Shown here piece after piece: positions 12,487-24,150 of a DNA stretch of 64,000 nucleotides. Position numbers and translations under genes: made by a program. How positions within the stretch are numbered: the first letter of the stretch is position 1; every line of letters starts with the position of its first letter. The stretch covers positions 81,855,129 through 81,919,128 of the forward strand of contig RSEF01000003.1 of the NCBI GenBank assembly GCA_003993805.1, in the 5' to 3' direction. The DNA comes from Himantopus leucocephalus (Eukaryota; Chordata; Aves; Charadriiformes; Recurvirostridae). Under the pieces are notes generated by a model. It did no database searches. It saw nothing but the letters and a program-made list of their open reading frames with translations, and had not been told where the DNA came from.

Positions 12487-14092
12487 ATCATAGAATCATA
12501 GAATGATTTGGGCTGGAGGGGACTCTAAAGATCATCTAGTTCCAACCCCCTGCCATGGGCAGGGACACTTTCCACTAGACGAGGTTGCTCAAAGCCCTGT
12601 CCACCCTGGCCTTAAAGACCTCCAGGGATGAGGCATCCACAATGGGGCAACCTATTCCAGTGTCCCACCACCCTCACAGGAAAGAATTTCTTCCTTTTAT
12701 CTAATCTAAATCTATCCTCTTTCAGTTTAAAACTGTTACCCCTCTTCCTATTGCTACACTCCCTTATAAAGAGTCCCTCCCCAGCTTTCCTGTAGGCCCC
12801 CTTTAAGTACTGGAAGGCTGCAATAAGGTGTCCCCAGACCCTTCTCTTCTCCAGGCTGAACAACCCCAACTCTCTCAGCCTTGCCTCGTAGGAGAGGTGC
12901 TCCAGCCCTCTGATTGTCCTTGTGGACCTTCTCTGGACTCACTCAAAGAGGTCCTTGTACTTCTTATGTTGGGGCCCCCAAAGCTGGACGCAGTACTCCA
13001 GGTGGGCTCTCACCAGAGCAGAGTAGAGGAAGAAAATCACCTTCCTTGACCTGCTGGCCATGCTGCTTTTGGTGCAGCTGAGGGTGTGGCTGGTTTTCTG
13101 GGCTGCAAGCACACATTGCCAGCTCATGTTGAGCTTCTCATCAACCAACACCGCCAAGTCCCTCTCCTCAAGGCTACTCTCAATCCCTTCATCCCCCAGC
13201 TTGTATTGATACTGGGGGTTGCCCCAGCCCATGTGCAGGGCCCTGTACTTGGTCTTATTGAACTTCAGGAGGTTGGCATAGGCCCACTTCTCAAGCCTGT
13301 CCAGGTCCCTCTGGATGGCATCCCTTCCCTCTAGCATGTCAGCTGTACCACACAGCTTGGTGTCATTGGTAAACTTGCTGAAGGTGCACTCAATCCCACT
13401 GTCCATGTTGCTGACAAAGATGTTAAACAGTGCCAATACCGACCCCTGAGGAAAGCCACTTTTCACTTGGACATCAAGTTGTTGACCGCAACTCTTTGAG
13501 TGTGACCATCCTGCCAATTCCTTATCTACCAAGTGGTCTATCTGTCAAATCCACGTCTCTCCAATTTAGAAACTAAGATGTCGTGTGGGACAGTGTCAAA
13601 TGCTTTGCACAAGTCCAGGTAGATGATGTCAGTTGCTCTTCCCTTATCCAGCAATGCCGTAACCCTGTTGTAGAAGGCCACCAAATTTGTCAGGCATGAT
13701 TTGCCCTTAATGAAGCCATGTTGGCTGTCACCAATCACCTCCTTATTTTCCTTGTGCCTTAGCAGAGTTTCCAGAAGGATCTGCTCCATGATCTTGGGGG
13801 CACACAGGTGAGACTGACCAGCCTGTAGTTTCCCGGGTCTTTCTTTTTTCCCTTTTGAAAAATGGTCGTTATGTTTCCCCTTTTCCACTCAGTGGAACTT
13901 CACCAGACTGCCATGACTTCTCAAATATGATGGACTGTGGCTTAGCCACTTCATCCACCAGTTCCCTCAGGACCCACGGATTTATCTCATCAGGTTCCAT
14001 GGACTTGTGCACCTTCAGGTTCCTTTAACGGTCTTGAACCTGATCTTCCTGTACAGTGGGCAGTTCTTCTTTCTCCCAGACCCTGTCTTTGC
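12487..14092 (-). mobile_element. CR1 LINE, 5'-truncated, ~1.6 kb
   Basis: The 3' terminus lies at the low-coordinate end: ATCATAGAATCATAGAATGAT is the reverse complement of the CR1 tail repeats. Reading on the minus strand from 14092, one passes part of the ORF2 linker, then the reverse-transcriptase domain, the C-terminal segment and the 3' UTR. The copy lacks ORF1 and the endonuclease part of ORF2, and is cut at 14092 where similarity to CR1 ends. No target-site duplication was seen, as is usual for CR1. A speculative exon lies just beyond its 5' end (14264-14351). Confidence 0.95.
12612..13888 (-). pseudogene. CR1 ORF2 reverse-transcriptase pseudogene
   Basis: Three consecutive minus-strand frames cover RT and its C-terminal region: 13538-13888 (motif [13 protein letters not shown], then [14 protein letters not shown] as catalytic motif A), 12939-13532 (GSVLALFNIFV, CTFSKFTNDTKLCG, LEYCVQLWGPQ) and 12612-12869 (LFSLEKRR). 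A frame change near 13535 and further breaks around 12870-12940 separate them. The metal-binding motif, normally FADD, reads FTND at 13362-13373, so one catalytic aspartate is replaced. The N-terminal endonuclease is missing. The copy cannot make an active enzyme. Confidence 0.92.
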
Positions 14093-14263
14093 AGAATGAA
14101 AAACCAGAGTTATGGGCAGGTCCAACCTATGACTAAAGTTTTATAGGAAATGCGAAACCACAAATGAGTGCTGAACATGGTTTAAATAGTCTGTATTAGT
14201 TGTGTTCAGATCAGTGGAACTGACACTTTCCTCTGCCACCAAAACAGCAAGCATTGGACTTAC

Positions 14264-14351
14264 TGGGATTTCTTTTGTCAAAGAAATCCTTTTTGTCCTT
14301 TGAAAATGCGGTCCAAGTTGGTGTATTTCTCTTGATACATGCAGAATTTTC
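14264..14351 (-). other. Speculative coding exon
   Basis: On the minus strand acceptor CACTTACTAG precedes one base and 29 open codons (KILHVSREIHQLGPHF ... TKEIP), ending at a perfect GTAAGT donor at 14258-14263. It lies in the gap between a CR1 and an LTR. No family was recognised; the support is splice-site quality only. Confidence 0.2.
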
Positions 14352-14394
14352 CTAGTAAGTGTATAGGTCTGAATGATTTCTGTGGGTTTTCTGT

Positions 14395-14431
14395 TGTTTT
14401 TTGTTTTGTTTTGTTTTGTTTTGTTTTGTTG
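14395..14431. repeat. (TTTTG)n microsatellite
   Basis: Six perfect TTTTG units lie within a T/G-only run, flanked by ordinary sequence. Confidence 0.9.
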
Positions 14432-14719
14432 TCCTGGCAAAAGTTAATTGAAGAATTTTAATTTAGGTGTAGCCAACAACAGCCAAATAGTTTACATTTT
14501 GCTGATGTACTTCACATATATGAAGAAAAGCTGAGTGTGTTCTACACTTGAAGTGATATGTTTCTCCTGTTCCTTTCTGGATTATGCACATATTGCTATT
14601 CAGCTTCATTTCACACCCTCAGAGCAGAGAAATCTGATTACTTTTCTCTTCATTATTAGTGTATAAACATTCCATCAAACAGAAAGCTTCCCAATAACCC
14701 AGTGTATCTCCTTTGCACT

Positions 14720-15256
14720 TGTCATGGTTTAGGCCAAATCGGCTACTGGGGTCATGGGGGACCCCAGATGGGACCAACAGATGGTCCCCTCTACCCATCT
14801 TCAAAGAGAGAGGCAGAGGAGGGAAAAAGAGAGGGAAAAAGTTTAGAAGGAACTAAACTACTTTAATGAAATTTCAATAATAAAATAAAAGGAAATAATG
14901 AAATATATACCAAACCCTATCAAGCTCCCAGGATGACAATCACATCCCCAGCTGGCACTAGGGCAGTCCCAGGCTGGACTCAGTGATGGACAGGAACTGG
15001 ATTTCAGACCTGCATTCAGGATTGGGATCAAAGGCAGACGAACAGAGTCCTCCTCAGATGTCGGCCATTGAAGAAAGAGAGCAATAGCTGACCTTTTGAT
15101 CCCTCAGCTTTTATACTGAGCATGAGGCAGATGGGATGGAATACCATGTTGGTCAGTTTTGGGCTCAAAAGGAGCCTACCTGCCTGAACAGAGATTCGCC
15201 ACTTGAAGAAGCTGCTTATTATTTTCACAGACATATGCACATTCCCTGAGATATTA
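14720..15256 (+). mobile_element. Probable solo LTR of an avian endogenous retrovirus
   Basis: The element starts TGTCATGGTTTAGGCC, the typical start of a common avian ERV LTR group. It continues through an A/G-rich section and has a U3-type TATA region (GCTTTTATACTGAGCATGA at about 15108-15126), which I recognise from those LTRs. The right end is uncertain. I place it at 15256 because GCACT occurs both immediately before the start (14715-14719) and at 15257-15261, which would be a 5-bp target-site duplication. It would then end in TA rather than the usual CA. No internal retroviral genes follow, hence solo LTR. Confidence 0.65.
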
Positions 15257-18200
15257 GCACTGTTCATCTAAATGTTATATTGCAGTATCTAGAGCCTTCT
15301 TTAAAAAAATATTGTTTCTTTTTCAAAGGAGAACACAAAAGCAGAATTCTAGTATTTGTGAGCCATCAACTAGTGAAATGAAGTGGAGAAAGAAACAGGA
15401 TTCTGGTCCCCACCTCCAACTCTATGTTATACATTTTGACTTTAGAAAACCTTTTCAATAAAAAAATCAGAACTGTCTCGTTCTTCTGAGCCTGTGAATT
15501 CTGTAGATTTGGACTATATTTGATGTCTCGGGGGAAAGGTTAAATTATCCAGAACTGTTGTTTTTGACACTATCCTGAAAACGGCGGGCTAAACTCAGAT
15601 TTCCCAGTTCTCAGGCAAGCATTCCAGCCATCCGCCTGATGCTTGGAGAGCATATGGCAGCACCACTGAGAGCAGCAGCTTCCAAGAAAACAGTACTCTT
15701 GCTCTTTCTGCATAATAAAGACAAAAAATGCATTACATAGTGTCAGGTTTTGAATCTTCTTTTACAAATGCATGTGGGCATGAAATTCCACTTCTGGCCA
15801 CCTATAAATTAGGCATCTAGTCTAAGGAGGTCATCAGACTTCTCTTCATAGTGAACAATGAGAGCTAAATGCCGTCAGAACTCAGTCTGTCCCATCTTAA
15901 AACAGGTTAAAATAGATGGAATGAATGATCTACTATACATTTTTATCTCTCTCCAAGACATAGCCTAGACAATTAACTTCAATTTTAAAACCAGCCTTTA
16001 GACACCTAAAGTTAAGAAAGACGAGTCTCACTTTTACAGGGATAGAATGAATAACGTGAATATGTACTTTAGGGTGCTATTAGGCTGGGGTGATATAAAA
16101 TTAAATCTTTTTAGAGGTTTGTGTAATGTATAAGATATTTTCCCCTAAATTTCCCTTTTCCTTATGATTTCAAGATATTGTAAATGTGCAGTCTAGAGCT
16201 GCTGAAGTGTGTGGTCACATGGAGGCTACTGCAGACTGCATGAGACTACTATCATACTCAGTATTTTCCATCTTAATTGGTGATCAAGGAAAACTGGATT
16301 TCCTGAATAAGAATGACTTGTTGTCTTCATTGTGGCTAACTGAATAGGTATATAATTGTCAGGAGAAGGTTTGTGTTCTACCTCTAGAACAAATGAGTCT
16401 GCCAGGGTCTCAATTGTTTCTGTTAAGTTTGTGATTTTTATCGTATACTAGTCCTACAATATGTTTTAATTGTGATCTGACACTGAATTCACTGCATTGA
16501 CTAAAGAGTCCAGATGTTTCAACTTCACAGAACCTGTGATTTTAATCTGTTATGTTGCATCATCAGCATTGCTAACAGTTACATGCCAGCTAATAAGGAA
16601 TCATCTACAAGAACACTTTTTCTTCTGTATCGTCAGACCGTTTTATAGGCTCCATGTCACAAAGCAATGCTGTGTGCCTTTCAAACTGTCAGTACTTCTT
16701 GTGACTGGGAAATGGATTTCGCTGTAATCTCTGTCAGAGTCAACAGGCAGCTGAAGTTGTTCTTTGAACTCCTAATACTCCTTAGATGTTAATTGCTGAA
16801 GTGAAAACTTAGAAAAAGCAATTGCTATTGTAAGCATTTTTTTTGATTCTTGTAATATGTTTTATTGGTATATCTGAGCTGAAATTTTTGTAGTCTGGAT
16901 TTAAGTGCAATCAGTTTTTCCTTCAAAAGTGCCTGCTTTTTGCTTGTGTATTGAACTCACTGCTCAACAAAGAAAAGTATTAGCATGCCCACATTACTGC
17001 AAAAGCTTTCTTTCCCACTATACTCAAGTGTCAGCTCCACTTCATCTAGGATTTCTCATGTGTGGACAACTGATTGACTTTCCTTTCCTGATAGAAGATG
17101 TACCAAGTGATGAGAGATACCCAAAGCCACATACTCTGCTAGATTCTGCCTGATAATAATTGTTAATAATTTTGTACTTTTATTTATTTTTTCTACAAAC
17201 ATTTTATTTCTTTTGTTGTTCAAAAGAATTTTTGCATGATGCAGACATGCAATCATAACCATCGGTGTTCCATTTTCTTATGAAAGTTGGGGAAATGTAT
17301 TATGCATTTTGTTTCCCATTTCTTTTTCTCTTTTTTAGTAATTTGTCTAGAAACTGGGCTAGGAGGGGCTAACATGATTTATGCAGTGAAATTCAGCTTT
17401 AGATTAAGATACTTAAGCCTATTTGTTCACAAGGTGTATATATATATGTCTATTTTCATGAGAACTAACATTTAAGCTCCTGTTACAGTTAACAGAGAAA
17501 TAGTTGATGTAGTCCTTGGAGTCTAGAAAGCTGATTGCCACTAACTACATCTATATGAGCAAATTAAACAGAGAGAAAACGTGGGCTTATGTATTAGATG
17601 TTAGTCATCCACACTATTAAATTGTCTTAGGTCTAGTTTTAGCTTATTCCAGACAGTACTCACCCGAATAATTCCAGGGCATGTTTTGAAACATAGCATA
17701 GATCAGAGACTATTTACAACAGGTAACTTGGATGGTGCCAGCCTGTTTTGGACACAGAGAGGAATAACAAGGACATAATTATACTATACTAGTTGACCTC
17801 CAGGCCTGCACAGTTCAGGTTTGCTTAAGGGTTTGCTTTCGTTACCCACAGATAGATATTTACTACCACCTGAGATGCTCTAGCAAGCCCTGTCCAGCCC
17901 TCAGTGCTCTTTCTAAAAGGATATAGAACTCCTCTATGTTCTTTGCTGTATCTGTGAGGAGTCTGTAGATATTTCATGTAACTTATTGTACTTCAAATGA
18001 TACTAGATATTTGTGTGAGGCCAAGTGAATTGAGACTTAAATGTCTCCTTTAGGGTGACCTGAAAAGCTCTTCAGGTTCTATTAACTGTATTGTCAGAAG
18101 AGTCTCATATGGCATCAGGCTACTGAGTATGTTCTAGGAATCTTAAATAATTTTAGCTCAGGACTGGATATACTTTAGGTCAGTTTACAAAGGTCTATAT

Positions 18201-21200
18201 TTAAAGCCTCATTTTCAGGAAAGGATTATAAATTTTTAGGGTACTGTGAGGGCCATTTTGAGTTGTTTGTTTTGGGATGAGATGACTTGCCTTTTACAAG
18301 TACTATTCCTGGCCAGCAAATGTAAAGATACTCTATGTAACTAATTCAGAAATAGATGCCCATACTGTAGATATTCAAAGTCATCAATGCCCACTAATGT
18401 ATTGCATTATAATCACTTCTCTTTCCAGGAGTATAAACACCATTACTAAGCTGTTTGTTTTGCCAGTGTACCATATCACCTCCAATCATATTTATGTAGC
18501 CAGATATCATTTATATATATGCAAATCTCCCACTTGCTTTGAGAATTCAGCTGACCTGCCACAGGTACTCATGACTACCTCTGATGACAAGGTCAATCGT
18601 TGTTTGCAAGCCTTGCCATTTCCTTGCAGCTTCTTCTTTATGTTTACCTACAGTTTTCCACTTGTGTGACAGCATGTGAGTATTGTGCTTGTGCCTCTTT
18701 CAATCCTTGGACATTTTCCAGCTTCTCTACTAACTGCAGTGGCTATGTTGCCAGCTGCTCTAACAGAGGTGTAATCATAAACTCGTTGTTATACTGTCTA
18801 CTTGGGTTTGTCGCTTTTTGCTAATGTCAGCATGGGATTGAATTGGAAGTTTTCTGGCAGTTTCTGGTGCTTTTATACACACAATGTTCCTGTCTCTTCT
18901 CATTTCTTCATGTGACTGAGGAAATGTGTTTGGTTGCACTAGGCTCTCTACAGCTGTTTGCGAGACCTATTTAGTTTAAATTAAACCCGGGGTTCTTCTG
19001 TTATCTTTTGGGGAAGTGAATCTCAAACATATGATGCTTTGACTTCTTATTTTTTCTGTCTTCAGTTAACAATTCCAAGAATTCATTGTCCACCATTTCT
19101 CTTGTGTAAACCTTACTTGTAGCTTTCAGGATTCCTTCTCAGCCCATACGAAGCTCAAGTCTGATGAAGCCAAGAGCAGAATGGAGAGAATATTTATTTT
19201 AAAGATGTCTTCCTTAAATTTTGGAAGTCTGAAGATGTCCCATAGTAACCTTTCTGTCCATGCTTTCTTCAGCCTCTCATAGATCTCTAGCATGCATTTG
19301 AATGTCCCATGGAAACTGGTATCAGTGACATCCCTTCCTTCTCTTTGTCTTTGTCTTTTTTCCCCAGTTGGCTTCCTTGTAAATGGAGAAGGTCAGGAAC
19401 CATCATCCTCTTTTTCCCTCATCTCAGCCTTGAGGAGTCAATTAAAATCCTGTGGTCCTTGTACTCCCTTTTCATCTTTGCTTTAAAAAGAAAATTAGTC
19501 CTTCCTTCTGTTGTGTTCCTCTCCCCACCTACCCATTTTATAGTCAGTAAAAATAGGCCTGGTTGAATCTCCTACGCCATCTTATGTGCATTCAAATCGC
19601 CATCTGACGCATATTGAAATAATTCCTGGTGCTTGGAATATTTTATTTCACTCCTCACTACCTAATATTTTCAAGTTTCTATGACTTGCTGTATTATTCT
19701 CTTGAATGCATTATGCATATAAATGTGTATAGATATATAGACAGATACAGTGTAAATTTGAACTGATTTTTGACTGGAAACAGGTGTGGATTTACTAAGG
19801 TAGATAGTGTAAGTGTAAGCATAAGCATAACTGTAGCCCAGATTAATAACCCTGAGGATAGCATGCGCTTTCCCAGTCCCACTGTGTAGCGTCCATTTTC
19901 ATGTANTTTTTTTTTTTTTTTGCCAGTGAGGAAATTCAAGTTTGTATTCTTACCTCGACTTGACAGCAACTAGAGCTATCACAAAATCACAGAGCTTGGG
20001 AAAGGGCCTCGAAGGCAGTGGTTGTCAATTATGTTAGGCATGTATCTCCAACATGGAAAACAGCACTCCTGGAGAGCTATGATAGGCTGGGCAAGGGAGA
20101 GAAATCCCGTTGTGTCTCATGTCTTGTTCTCCACGTACCACTTTACATGTGAGAGGCTGTAGGCTGTGAATGCCCATTGCATTCCTATTTCCTGGTATTT
20201 CAAAAGTATGTTTTTGTTGTTAAGATTCTACCCTGTAAGCCTTTACTTTTAGTTTGACCTTTTTCAGAGCCAAGACCATGCCATCTTCCACCTAATTAGC
20301 TATATCTTCGGAGGTATTTTGTGAGCGTGTCTCATTTCTCAGTTTTAGATTCTGAGCCTGATTTGATGAACTAATGATCCTATTAGTAGACTCAGCATGG
20401 TAGTGACATTTTCAGAAATAGTATATAGGAAAAGATTGGGAAATAAGTTGTGTTTTTTACACATTAGTCATATTCTTCCTGCTCCATCCTTCCAACGAAT
20501 CTGCATGGTGACATTTTGAGGATAAATAGAATAAAAATATTTTATAACTGGGAGGCAACATTCTGCTGATTCTGAGTTTGCGTGGGTAAACTACTCTTGG
20601 GGTCAGAATATCTTGCTTCATTCCTAATTACCTAAGGGTGGGTTTTTTTACTGTCTGCAACATTTTGCTCTATTTGTTTTCATTTGAACTAAATTGTGGC
20701 TGGAAATATCCTTTCTATTTCTTATTATGCCAATTTTCTATTCCACTTTTTATGAAAAAGTCAGACTCTGACTTTAACAGCTAAGCTGTGGCTTGAGCAG
20801 CTAAGGACTCAATTGGTATTCAGGGGTATGTTTCCAAATTTTAAATATTAGTTCTGCAATTAGAGGGAGAAAGTTTCCCTGCGGAAGATAGGAGTGGGAG
20901 GCAGCAGCCACAGGGAATGAAAAGATCTGGCGATACGTTTTACTGCTTTGATAAGGGCTGTGATTTTAATCAGTCTTCTACCAAACTGGACAAAATCATT
21001 CCACTTCTGAGTAGCCCTGGGTATATAGCGTGGATGTAATAGTCAGTGAGGTAGTGAATGTGAGCAGAGCTGACAGAGAAAGCATGATGCGACATTCTCA
21101 TGGATAGCAGATATGAAAATTGCCACCTAGATATTTCCTATTTAAAAATAGTCATGTACTATTTACTGCTGTTATCAGTGCTATCAGAAAACCTAGTAAC

Positions 21201-22332
21201 AATCATTGTATTAAGTCCTTACATTCACTGTTTCATCTGGCTACGATTCTGATTTACTACAGTGAAGATAACTTGGAAAACTAATTAACTCTCCAGTATT
21301 TTTAGCCAATGCCGATTGAGCAAAGGACACATGGCTTATGACAGAGCTAGCTTTCCATGTATCCAATGTGACTGTGATTTGCGCATAGTACCAAAACATC
21401 ATAAAGAATAGGTATTATGATTATGTACTTCCAACTCCAAAGGATTTTTTAAGTTCCTGGCATAACTGACTATATTTATTAGTCTTGCATTTTAAATTCA
21501 ATATTCTCATCAAACAAAAAAATCAAATTTAAGATAAAGCTCTTTTCCTCTTTTTTATAATGACCCTATTTAGACATTTCGAAGTAATGATTGAAAAATA
21601 CCGTAATCTTTTAATGGTCTTGTCCTCTTAGAAGACCTCATCTGGTCTAAAATTATATTTTTCTCCTTTCTGTAGTCTTTACATCTTACACAGCACTGCT
21701 AAATTTGTAGAGGTGTATTTAGGCTTTTCTCCAGACAACTTGCTACATCCACTTTAATATGACTGACCATATATCCTATATTTTGGGATTGTACCTTGCC
21801 TATCCTCTGTGCTGCTTTAATGTCTCATAAGCAAATAAGTGTCCACTTAAAAACAAGACAAAACAAAGAAAAAAACCCACAACTTCACACCCAAACAACC
21901 CACACTTCTCTAAGTTACAATTTGTCATATCTTTCTTTTTTTTTTTTTTTAAATCTCCATGAAACCCATTTGCTACACCTTTCTTCCTTGAATTTGTTTT
22001 TGCTGTCAATCTAATCACTTACATTTACTAGGATTTACTCTTTGGAATAGTACTCAAGGTCCTCTCCGTTCATCTTCTATTCCCATATAATTTACTTCCA
22101 GAACATCTAGAGTGTTCTTAGACCTTTTCTTTCACTCTTCCTTTCAGCCTGAAGCCTTTCACATACGAACTTAATATTACCTAGCACAGTGCTAACATAT
22201 TCTTGCTCCTCCAATTTTTAGATGTCTCTTTGAACATTTTGCTGCAGAAGAATTTCGTATACCACAATATTTTTTATTTTTATTGTCTTTTTTTCTACAG
22301 ATCTGTCTTCAGTATTCCCAAACACTTAAAAG
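15257..22332. other. Unique-looking AT-rich DNA
   Basis: No supported gene. A 40-base segment at about 19978-20016 resembles a degraded CR1 tail. An undetermined base (N) at 19906 sits at the edge of a T run (19907-19920), and another T run lies near 21937-21950. The remainder shows only short chance-level frames and scattered good splice-site pairs such as 17664-17709. Confidence 0.5.
19978..20016 (-). mobile_element. Possible degraded CR1 tail
   Basis: ATCACAAAATCACAGAGCTT followed by GGGAAAGGGCCTCGAAGG resembles the reverse complement of the CR1 3' terminus and adjacent tail, but only about 40 bases can be compared, with many mismatches. Confidence 0.3.
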
Positions 22333-23290
22333 TTATAGAGTCGTTCAGATTGGAAGAGACCTTCAGAGGTCTCTAGCCTAAACTCCTGCTTTTATATTTC
22401 ACCCATCTAGTAGTTCACCTAGTAGTTCATCTAGTTGTTCAGGAGATCATAACAAAGCAACTTAAATACATGCAGGAGACCTTGTCAAAAGCCTTGCTAA
22501 AGTCCAGATACAAACCAGTTACTGCTTTCCTCTCGTCCACAGGGCTACTCATTTTATCACAGGAGGCAATCAGGTGGGTCAAACATATTTTGTCTTTGGT
22601 GAATCCATGCTGGTTCTTCCTGGTCACCTTCTGCTTCGCATGTCTAGAAATGGCTTCCAAGAGGACATGTTCTGTGATTTTCCTCAGGAATGAACTTATG
22701 TTGACTGCTTTGTAGTTTTCTGGGTTGGTTTTTTTTGACCTTTTGAAAATCTGTGTAACATTTTTCTTTCTCCATTTGAGGACCTTTTGATGTTGAGAAA
22801 CAGTAGCCTTGCAGTGACATCAGCCAGCTCTCTATACAACCTTGGATGATCCTGGTGATTTCCATAGACTCGAGAGGGGTTTGATTTCTCAAGAGAGCCC
22901 TGGCCTGGTCTTCTTGCAGCACTGATATTTCCTCTCTTCCTTGAACTTTTTTTCCAGGCACAAAAGCCTGAGAGATGATGTTTGTGAAGACAAAAGAAAA
23001 GAAGGTGTCAGCTACTCAGCCTTCATTGCATCCACTGTCACTGAATCACCTGCCCTACATTTTGCTTGTTTCTTTTACTATTACTATAGCAGTAGGAGCT
23101 TTCCTACTTGCCCTTGATGTCCCTTGTTAGATTCAACATGAGTTCGGCATTGGCTTTCCTAACACCATCCCTCACACTGGCAATATTTCTGTATTTCTCC
23201 TCTGCAGCCTATCCTCACTTCCACCTCTTGATACATCATTTTTTGTACTGAGACTTAGTTGTGAATTCCCTGTTTATTCAAAACAGTCTA
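22333..23290 (-). mobile_element. CR1 LINE fragment with an internal deletion
   Basis: The low-coordinate end is a CR1-like tail (TAGAGTCGTTCAGATTGGAAGAGACC, 22335-22360). From about 22440 the sequence is RT, and from about 22964 to 23260 it is the linker between endonuclease and RT; a frame on the minus strand reads VRDGVRKANAELMLNLTRD near 23110-23190. The C-terminal RT region and most of the 3' UTR that should separate tail and RT are absent, so about 0.8 kb was deleted internally or two fragments have been joined. Similarity fades beyond about 23290. Confidence 0.85.
22439..22961 (-). pseudogene. CR1 reverse-transcriptase fragment
   Basis: Two minus-strand frames, 22644-22961 then 22439-22660, overlap in different frames. 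The downstream one contains NQHGFTKDKICLTHLIA and motif A YLDFSKAFDKVS. It then runs out of the family at the internal deletion, so the FADD motif and everything after it are gone. The upstream one corresponds to the region before the RT fingers. A frameshift near 22650 separates them. It is non-functional. Confidence 0.85.
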
Positions 23291-23403
23291 CTGATATATC
23301 TGTTTGTACTTCTAGCTTATTCATCTTATACTTCCTTAATTTATTTACTAAAATTACACCTTAGCAAGAAATTCCTGAATCTTGTAATCAATATTCTGGA
23401 TAG

Positions 23404-24150
23404 AAACATAAAATCATAGAATCATTTAGGTTGGAAAAGACCTTTAAGATCATCAGGGTAACCACTAACCTAACACTACCAAGTCCACCACTGAACCATG
23501 TCCCTCAGCACCACATCTACACATCTTTTAAATACCTCCAGGTAAGGTGACTCAGCCACTTCCCTGGGCAGCCTGTTCCAATGCTTGACAACCCTTTAGG
23601 TGAAAAAATTTTTCCTAATATTCAATCTAAACCTCTCCTGGCACAACTTCAGGCCATTTCGCTTGGGAGAAGAAACCAACCCCCACCTCACCACAAACTC
23701 CTTTCAGGTAGTTGTAGAGAGCAATAAGGTCTCCCCTCAGCCTCCTTTTCTGCAGACTAAAAAACCTCAGTTCCCTCAGCCGCTCCTCATAAGTCTTGTT
23801 CTCCAGACCCCTCACCAGCTTCGTTGCCCTTCTCTGGACATGCTCCAGCCCCTCAGTTTCTTTCTTGTAGTGAGGGGCCCAAACCTGAACACAGTACTTG
23901 AGTTGTGGTCTCACCAGTGCCAAGTACAGGGGGAAAATCACTTCCCTAGCCCTGCTGGCCACACTATTTCTGATACAGGCCAGGATGCTGTTGGCCTTCT
24001 TGGCCACTTGGGCACATTGCTGGTTCATATTCAGCCAGCTGTCAACCCATACCCCCAGGTGTTTTTCCACAGGACAGCTTTCCAGCCACTCTTCCCCAAG
24101 CCTGTAGCATTGCATGGGCTGGTTGTGATTCAAGTGCAGGACTCAGTTTG
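23404..24150 (-). mobile_element. CR1 LINE, 5'-truncated, ~0.75 kb
   Basis: The 3' end is at the low-coordinate side (AAATCATAGAATCATTTAGG, the reverse complement of the tail). It is followed by the tail and the C-terminal half of ORF2. Similarity stops at about 24150. It lies about 110 bases from the previous CR1 in the same orientation and carries a different, longer C-terminal segment, so it is a separate insertion. Confidence 0.95.
23627..24133 (-). pseudogene. CR1 ORF2 C-terminal fragment
   Basis: A single uninterrupted minus-strand frame of 168 codons reads through the RT thumb and C-terminal region typical of CR1 ([65 protein letters not shown]). The catalytic motifs lie upstream and are missing through 5' truncation. 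The length of intact frame suggests this is one of the younger copies here. Confidence 0.92.

Noticed and set aside
17056..17262. Minus-strand frame with a helical-looking stretch
   Set aside because: No polypyrimidine tract before the acceptor and no convincing donor.
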